From: Desulfurobacteriaceae bacterium
GTDB taxonomy: Bacteria > Aquificota > Aquificia > Desulfurobacteriales > DQVG01
Assembly: GCA_015661865.1 (NCBI GenBank)
Contig: DQVG01000118.1
Coordinates: forward strand, 1 to 7,045
Length of the DNA: 7,045 bases
Reading direction: 5' to 3'
A model generated the notes under the pieces. It was not told where the DNA came from, ran no database searches, and saw only the letters and a list, made by a program, of their open reading frames with translations. Shown piece by piece: positions 1 through 4,336 of this stretch. The position numbers and the translations under genes are program-made. Each line of letters starts with the position of its first letter. Within the stretch, counting starts at the first letter, position 1.

Positions 1-2066
1 AAATTTTCTAAAGCTATTGGAAGCTCTCCTTCAAAACTTGCAAAAAGCTTTTTTGTAAATAAAACGCTAACTGCGTCAAATAATCTCCCCATAGAAGTAG
101 TTTTAATTGCATTTATTTTCTTTTTTAAGCCAAAGTAAAAAATTTTGCTTTTTTCCTTATCAAAAAAGTTTGGGTTTATTTTTTTCAAAATAAAGTAAAT
201 TTTTTCTAAATCTTTTTCATAAATTTCATAAAGCAAAGAAAATAAAATTTTCCAAGGTTCTTTAATGGCTTTATCTCCTCCTATTAAAAGGAAAGGGTGT
301 ATAGTAGCTACTCTTTTAAAACTTGTATAAGAAGAAATAAGAGCTTCCCCTCCCCAGATAGTCCCATCTTCTCCATAACCTGTTCCATCAAAGGAAAATC
401 CTAAAACTTCCTTTTCAATTTCATTTTCGAACATAGTAGTTACTATATGAGCGTGATGGTGATAAACCTTATATAAAGGAATGTTAAATTTTTTTGCAAT
501 TTCTTTACCCAAAAGCGAGCTTAAATATTTTGGATGAGCATCTATAACTATAGCATCTAAATGTTTATAGTCCAATTTATAAAGATTTAAAAAATCTTGA
601 ACATAAGATTTTAGATATTCATAAGTTTTTTTATTTTCTAAATCCCCAATATGAGGAGATATAAAAATATAAGATCTATCTTTCAAAGAAAAAGAAAAAG
701 TATTTTTTAAATTTCCTCCCAAAGCTAAAAAATTTCCCTTAAAAGTTTTTTTGCTAAAAGCTGGAAAAGGAGCATATCCCCGCGCTCTTCTAAATAAAAG
801 ACGTTTACCTTTAAATGCTTTTAAAACGCTATCATCTACCCCTCTAACAATTGGACGATTATAAGACAAAATAAAATCAAAAACATTTTCCAAATTCTCA
901 ATAAGCTCCATATCATCTTTTATTAAAGGTTCTCCAGAGATATTTGCCGAGGTGCAAATAATGGGAGATTTTAAAGTATTTAATAGGAGATGATAAAGTG
1001 GAGTATAAGGTAAAAAAACTCCAAAATAAGGGTTATCTGGAGCAATATACTTAACTTCTCTTTTTTTCCTTAAAAGAACTATAGGCTTTTCTATACTTTC
1101 TAAAGCTTCTATATCTTCTTTTTCTAAAAAACAATAGTTTTTTATACTTTCTAGATTTGGAAACATTAAAGCAAAGGGTTTAGCTGGTCGGTGTTTTCTA
1201 GCTCTTAAAAGTTTTACCGTTTCTTCATTTAAAGCATCTGCAACTAAATGAAACCCTCCTAAGCCTTTAATTGCAAATATATATCCTTTTTTTATTAGCT
1301 TAGAGGTAATATCTATTAAATCTTTTACAAAAACTACCTTAAGATAGTAATTTTTCTGAGAAGTTTTTAATATAACTTTATTATTTTCATAATCTATCTT
1401 TTCAAGTTTTAAAGTTAACTTTAAAAAATCTAAAATTTCTTTTTTAGTTTTATAAGGATTTTTTTCTAAAAATAAAAGCCCTTTTTTTAAAGAAATTAAA
1501 TATAAGTAAGGGCCACATTTAAAACAGGCATTAGGCTGAGCATGAAAACGTCTATCTTGAGGATCATTATATTCTTTTTGACACTCTTTGCACATTTGAA
1601 AATATTTCATAGAAGTATTTTTTCTATCATAGGGAAGTTTTTCTATAATAGTAAATCTAGGACCGCAGTTTGTACAATTTATAAAAGGATACCTGTAGCG
1701 TCTATCATTTTTATCAAAAAGCTCTTTTAAACAATCTTTACAAGTGGAAATATCGGGTAAGACTAAAGTAGATATAAAACTAGAAGTTGAGCTTTTTTCT
1801 ATTTTAAATTCAGTATATCCAACAGGAGGAGCTAAAGAATATTCTAAAGAATAGATGAAAGATAATTTAGGTTTTTTTTTCGGGATTTCTTTTATAAAAC
1901 TTAAAATATTTTCTTTTTCTCCCTCTACCTCTATATAAACTCCGCTTTCGAAGTTTTTTATAAAACCTTTTAAATTTTTTTCTTTAGCTAAGTTAAAAAT
2001 AAAGGGACGAAAACCTACTCCCTGAACAACTCCATTTATGGTTATTTTAGCTCTAACTTTTTCCAT
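1..2066 (-). CDS. hypF: HypF, carbamoyltransferase for [NiFe]-hydrogenase maturation (C-terminus cut off by window edge)
   Basis: HypF uses carbamoyl phosphate and ATP to make the thiocarboxamide on HypE that becomes the cyanide ligands of [NiFe] hydrogenase; it is cytoplasmic. The frame is open for 688 codons from the ATG at 2066 to the edge. In order I see an acylphosphatase domain (residues 1-90; VQGVGFRPF with Arg20, and Asn38); two zinc fingers of C-x2-C-x18-C-x2-C form (Cys109/112/131/134 and Cys159/162/181/184, with DRRFHAQPNAC); a YrdC-like domain (about 255-430; IKGLGGFHL, KPFALM, CTSANISGEP); and a Kae1-like domain (from about 445; HHHAH at 536-540, FDGTGYGEDGTIWGGE, SMGRLFDAV). HypF is usually about 750 residues, so about 60-80 are missing on the left. 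Oddities are a Lys-rich stretch of about 50 extra residues after the second zinc finger and no clear Shine-Dalgarno. The start lies 1 nt after the metF stop, which suggests translational coupling. No other hyp gene is in view. Confidence 0.97.
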   Translation of the reverse strand, partial: MEKVRAKITINGVVQGVGFRPFIFNLAKEKNLKGFIKNFESGVYIEVEGEKENILSFIKEIPKKKPKLSFIYSLEYSLAPPVGYTEFKIEKSSTSSFISTLVLPDISTCKDCLKELFDKNDRRYRYPFINCTNCGPRFTIIEKLPYDRKNTSMKYFQMCKECQKEYNDPQDRRFHAQPNACFKCGPYLYLISLKKGLLFLEKNPYKTKKEILDFLKLTLKLEKIDYENNKVILKTSQKNYYLKVVFVKDLIDITSKLIKKGYIFAIKGLGGFHLVADALNEETVKLLRARKHRPAKPFALMFPNLESIKNYCFLEKEDIEALESIEKPIVLLRKKREVKYIAPDNPYFGVFLPYTPLYHLLLNTLKSPIICTSANISGEPLIKDDMELIENLENVFDFILSYNRPIVRGVDDSVLKAFKGKRLLFRRARGYAPFPAFSKKTFKGNFLALGGNLKNTFSFSLKDRSYIFISPHIGDLENKKTYEYLKSYVQDFLNLYKLDYKHLDAIVIDAHPKYLSSLLGKEIAKKFNIPLYKVYHHHAHIVTTMFENEIEKEVLGFSFDGTGYGEDGTIWGGEALISSYTSFKRVATIHPFLLIGGDKAIKEPWKILFSLLYEIYEKDLEKIYFILKKINPNFFDKEKSKIFYFGLKKKINAIKTTSMGRLFDAVSVLFTKKLFASFEGELPIALEN

Positions 2067-2067
2067 T

Positions 2068-2916
2068 TTAAAAAACTTTTTCTAGTAGCTTAGTTAAACT
2101 TTCAATATCTTTAAAAAACATAAAATGAAAACCTACATCTTCTCCTCGAAAGGCTTTTAGAAAATCTTCTAAATACTCAAAATAAGCTTCTTTTATATTT
2201 TGAGTACTTAAAAGATGTCTTTTTAAGCTTTCATCAATAGCCCCAGGTAAAAGATCTTCTAAAAATTCAAGCATTTTTCTTGAGTTTATAGCTAAGATAC
2301 CTAAAATTGGATAAGCATTTAAATTGGAAATTAATTTTAAAGTTTCTTTTCCTATCTTTATAGAGTAAATTGGCTGGGTTTGTATAAATGTAGCTCCTAA
2401 AGATATTTTTTTTTCTAATTTTCTTTCCTGAAGTTCTTTGGGTCCAGAATAAGGGTTATATACAGCTCCATATACAATATCTTTTAAAGGCTTATCTAAT
2501 TGTTTTTTATTTAATAAAAAACCTTCTTTTAAGTTTTTTAAAATTTTTAAAATTCCTAAAGAATCTACTTCATAGACTCCCATAGCATCTTTATGATCTC
2601 CCAGCTTTGGATGATCTCCCGTCATCGCTGTAAAATATCTAATTCCAAGAGAGTATGCTCCCAAAATATCACTTTGAATCGCTAAAATATTTCTATCTCG
2701 CGCAGTTATTTGCATATTAGGAGTTATGCCATACTTTAAAAGCCATAAAGACATAGCTAAAGAGGACATTCGCACATTTGCTCTTTGATTATCTGTTACA
2801 TTTACAAATAAAAAAAAATTTTTATATTTTGAAAATTCTTTAACAAGGTTTTCTGCCTCAATTCCTCTTGGGGGAGAAAGTTCAAAAGAAAATATATTTT
2901 TCCTAAATTTCATCAT
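2068..2916 (-). CDS. metF: MetF, 5,10-methylenetetrahydrofolate reductase
   Basis: A flavin-dependent TIM-barrel enzyme that reduces 5,10-methylene-THF to 5-methyl-THF, supplying methionine synthesis and, in anaerobes, the methyl branch of the Wood-Ljungdahl pathway. At 282 residues it is the usual length of a bacterial MetF. Family motifs are in order: FSFELSPPRG with Glu12 (equivalent to the catalytic Glu of E. coli MetF), VNVTDNQRANVRMS at 38-51, QITARDRN at 69-76, TGDHPKLGDH at 99-108 with Asp101, GATFIQTQPIY at 174-184 with Gln181, and GFHFM near the C-terminus. Two ATGs are adjacent (2916 and 2913). I chose the first because GGGAG at 2927-2931 lies 10 nt from it. The gene begins inside the end of the four-cysteine mini-gene, so the two are probably made together. 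Whether its electrons come from NADH, ferredoxin or another donor cannot be read from the sequence. Confidence 0.93.
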   Translation of the reverse strand: MMKFRKNIFSFELSPPRGIEAENLVKEFSKYKNFFLFVNVTDNQRANVRMSSLAMSLWLLKYGITPNMQITARDRNILAIQSDILGAYSLGIRYFTAMTGDHPKLGDHKDAMGVYEVDSLGILKILKNLKEGFLLNKKQLDKPLKDIVYGAVYNPYSGPKELQERKLEKKISLGATFIQTQPIYSIKIGKETLKLISNLNAYPILGILAINSRKMLEFLEDLLPGAIDESLKRHLLSTQNIKEAYFEYLEDFLKAFRGEDVGFHFMFFKDIESLTKLLEKVF

Positions 2917-3058
2917 TTTTCTTTTTCTCCCAAATTACCCAAAATATACATCTTCTATCTTTAAGTTCACAAATACCTTGAATGGAACCCCCACAGGGGA
3001 AGCCTTTTAATCTTTTAGGACAAGGTTTTACTGGAAGTTTATTCTTCTTTTGTTCCAT
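2903..3058 (-). CDS. Free-standing 51-residue MetV/MTHFR_C-like four-cysteine protein
   Basis: This short gene starts at the ATG at 3058 and ends at the TAG at 2903-2905. Its core reads KPCPKRLKGFPCGGS, then GICELKDRRCIFW, with Cys13, Cys22, Cys30 and Cys37. This matches the cysteine signature CPK-x(n)-GPCGG-x(n)-G-x-CEV-x(n)-C-x-W of the MTHFR_C domain, found at the end of MetV and of some long MetF proteins. The four cysteines probably bind zinc or an Fe-S cluster (inference). Typical MetV subunits are around 200 residues, so this keeps only the cysteine-rich end. Evidence that it is real: AAAGGAG at 3066-3072 lies 7 nt before the ATG, the motif is conserved, and it sits directly before metF. 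It overlaps the upstream gene by 20 nt and metF by 14 nt. It likely acts as a partner of MetF, perhaps in electron delivery. The family call is fairly sure; the role is inferred. Confidence 0.86.
   Translation of the reverse strand: MEQKKNKLPVKPCPKRLKGFPCGGSIQGICELKDRRCIFWVIWEKKKNDEI
2927..2931 (-). promoter_or_regulatory. Ribosome binding site of metF
   Basis: GGGAG on the minus strand lies 10 nt from the first of two adjacent ATGs (2916) and 13 nt from the second (2913), which favours the first. It lies within the last codons of the four-cysteine mini-gene. Confidence 0.65.
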
Positions 3059-3773
3059 TTATATTCTCCTTTTGAATTTCAATTTCAGTACTATTAAGAT
3101 TTGTATAGCTTTTATTTGTTTGACTTGTATTATTAGTAATGTTAGTATCATTTATGAATCTATTATTATTTTCTGTAGTAATATTTTCCTTATTCTCTAA
3201 GGGCTCATGTTTTTCTACTTTTAAATTTTCATAGAATTTTGGAACAAAAAATTCTTTTAGCTCCTCAATATAGCACAAAGGTTCATAAATTTCTAAGTTA
3301 AAATCTTGGGCTAAAGTATATATGTTAGGTCTCCCAAAATCTTGCATATAGCTGGAAACTAAAATTTGATTTTCTATAAATTTTTTAAATTCTTCAAAAG
3401 AAATACCTTTACTTTCTAAAAGAACTTTTAAAGTTGATAAATCCATATTATTTCTTTTTAAAATCTCTTTAATAGCTTGGTTTATTATTTTTTCTGGAAC
3501 TTTTGCACCTAAGCTTTTAGCTTTTTTAGCAATAAGTAAAGTCTGAATATAATTCCTGCAAGCTTTTTTTGGATCTTTTATGCCCGATAAAAACATATAT
3601 TTTTTTAAATCTATTAAAGAGAAAGGATCTCCATCTACAGAAAATAAAATAGCATCTACTATACTATTTTCCGGAGCTTCTTTTAAATATTCAAGAGATT
3701 GATTTAAATAGTTTTGGGCAAAGGCAAAAAAAGAAAAATTTAGAAAAGAAAATAAAAATAGTACTATTTTCAT
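3039..3773 (-). CDS. Secreted SurA N-terminal-domain-like protein with an Asn/Thr-rich tail
   Basis: A 244-residue protein with a probable signal peptide: Lys2, a hydrophobic Phe/Leu-rich core at 4-16, and an AFA cleavage motif at 17-19. Residues about 40-145 resemble the N-terminal chaperone domain of SurA/PpiD-type proteins: a short strand (ILFSVDGDPFSL, compare the family's VNDEVIT), then helices with LLIAKKAKSLGAKVPEKIIN, ILKRNNMDLSTLKVLLESKG, and FEEFKKFIENQILVS. No parvulin (PPIase) domain follows. From about residue 185 the chain becomes a low-complexity Asn/Thr/Glu tail. By family it would bind unfolded polypeptides in the periplasm, which fits its place downstream of secA. It starts 2 nt after the methyltransferase stop, and AGGGG at 3781-3785, inside the end of that gene, gives a 7-nt spacing. 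Family similarity is moderate; it could instead be a lineage-specific periplasmic or lipid-free surface protein with a SurA-like fold. Confidence 0.72.
   Translation of the reverse strand: MKIVLFLFSFLNFSFFAFAQNYLNQSLEYLKEAPENSIVDAILFSVDGDPFSLIDLKKYMFLSGIKDPKKACRNYIQTLLIAKKAKSLGAKVPEKIINQAIKEILKRNNMDLSTLKVLLESKGISFEEFKKFIENQILVSSYMQDFGRPNIYTLAQDFNLEIYEPLCYIEELKEFFVPKFYENLKVEKHEPLENKENITTENNNRFINDTNITNNTSQTNKSYTNLNSTEIEIQKENINGTKEE
3042..3221 (-). other. Asn/Thr-rich low-complexity tail of the SurA-like protein
   Basis: Residues about 185-244 of the SurA-like protein are dominated by Asn, Thr, Glu and Lys, with short runs such as ENNNRFINDTNITNNTSQTN. The hydrophobic pattern of the preceding helices is lost, so the tail is probably disordered. 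It contains about eight N-x-S/T triplets. Its last 20 nt also encode the start of the four-cysteine mini-gene. Confidence 0.75.
3066..3072 (-). promoter_or_regulatory. Ribosome binding site that supports the 51-residue MetV-like gene
   Basis: AAAGGAG on the minus strand lies 7 nt before the ATG at 3058, an ideal distance, inside the coding end of the SurA-like gene. This site is the main non-homology evidence that the short four-cysteine gene is translated. Confidence 0.8.
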
Positions 3774-3775
3774 CT

Positions 3776-4324
3776 CTATACCCCTAAAAGTCTATCTAAT
3801 ATAATTGAGACTGCACTTCTAACAGATAAGTGATTATAATCTGTAGGTCCATAAACAGGCTTTAAAATATAATCACAAGACTTTATAAATTCTTCAGTAA
3901 GTCCCCATCCAGTTCCAAAGCAAAGAAATATATCCTCTCCTTGTTTTATTTTTTCTCTTAAGGTTTTATAATCAATTGCATTATCATATTTTCTTGCCGT
4001 AGTAGCTACTAATTTGGGTTTTATAGAATAATTTTTTTCAATATCTTTTAAAGCATCTTCCAAATAAGGAACTGGTTTTACAAGTTTTAAAGCTTCATAT
4101 CTTGCTGGATTATACTTGCGTCCATGCCCATCTTGCCAAAAAGATACTAAAGTTTTAGCAAGCTCCAAATGAGAATCTATAGGATTTATAACATAATACT
4201 TTTCCACTCCAAAAGTTCTACTTGCTCGGGCAATGTCATGAATGTCTAAGGGAGTTAAGGACGTACAAACCACCTTTCTATGTTTATTATAAACTGGATA
4301 ATGAATCAAACCTACAAAAACCAT
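3776..4324 (-). CDS. SPOUT-class SAM-dependent RNA methyltransferase (Methyltrn_RNA_4 / PF09936-like)
   Basis: A 182-residue protein of the SPOUT (trefoil-knot) type, predicted to use S-adenosylmethionine to methylate RNA in the cytoplasm; the exact target is unknown. The N-terminus (LIHYPVYNKHRKVVCTSLT, then LDIHDIARASRTFGVEKYYV) is typical of this family. The knot region is visible as LCFGTGWGL at 134-142, a probable SAM-binding loop, and YNHLSVRSAVSIILDRLLG at 163-181, close to the N-x-LSVRSA pattern of TrmD-related proteins. The length fits a stand-alone domain. I chose the ATG at 4324 because the conserved N-terminal motif begins just after it and GAGGAG lies at 4328-4333. Members of this family often sit next to or fused with trmD in related bacteria; here it is instead 12 nt downstream of secA and 2 nt upstream of the SurA-like gene. 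The fold call is firm; the substrate is not known. Confidence 0.86.
   Translation of the reverse strand: MVFVGLIHYPVYNKHRKVVCTSLTPLDIHDIARASRTFGVEKYYVINPIDSHLELAKTLVSFWQDGHGRKYNPARYEALKLVKPVPYLEDALKDIEKNYSIKPKLVATTARKYDNAIDYKTLREKIKQGEDIFLCFGTGWGLTEEFIKSCDYILKPVYGPTDYNHLSVRSAVSIILDRLLGV
3781..3785 (-). promoter_or_regulatory. Ribosome binding site of the SurA-like gene, inside the upstream coding end
   Basis: AGGGG on the minus strand lies 7 nt before the ATG at 3773 and within the last codons of the methyltransferase gene. With a 2-nt intergenic gap this predicts coupled translation. Confidence 0.65.
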
Positions 4325-4327
4325 GTT

Positions 4328-4333
4328 CTCCTC
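4328..4333 (-). promoter_or_regulatory. Ribosome binding site of the RNA methyltransferase gene
   Basis: GAGGAG on the minus strand lies in the 12-nt gap between the secA stop and the methyltransferase ATG. The spacing is short (3-5 nt, depending on register). There is no closer alternative start that keeps the conserved N-terminus, so it supports the ATG at 4324. Confidence 0.7.
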
Positions 4334-4336
4334 TTT

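Noticed and set aside
1542..1730. A 62-codon open frame on the plus strand
   Set aside because: It lies opposite the zinc-finger part of hypF, whose conserved motifs define the real frame. It has no homology I recognise and its product looks like an antisense shadow rich in Ile, Phe and Lys.
1864..1880. T-run in the plus strand as a possible terminator
   Set aside because: It lies inside hypF and encodes Lys-Lys-Lys/Pro-Lys on the minus strand. No GC-rich hairpin precedes it on either strand, and similar runs are common in this AT-rich DNA.
1..2066. hypF as a broken gene, since no stop codon is found
   Set aside because: The frame is uninterrupted with all motifs in place, and the gene simply leaves the window before its C-terminus.
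2982..3200. A 72-codon open frame on the plus strand
   Set aside because: It is antisense to the SurA-like tail and the four-cysteine gene. Its hydrophobic C-terminus is the complement of the Asn-rich coding repeats, and it has no ribosome binding site.
3100..3200. AAT/ACT repeats in the SurA-like tail as a microsatellite or direct repeat array
   Set aside because: Codons for Asn and Thr recur, but I see no fixed repeat unit or period, so it is protein-level low complexity rather than a DNA repeat.
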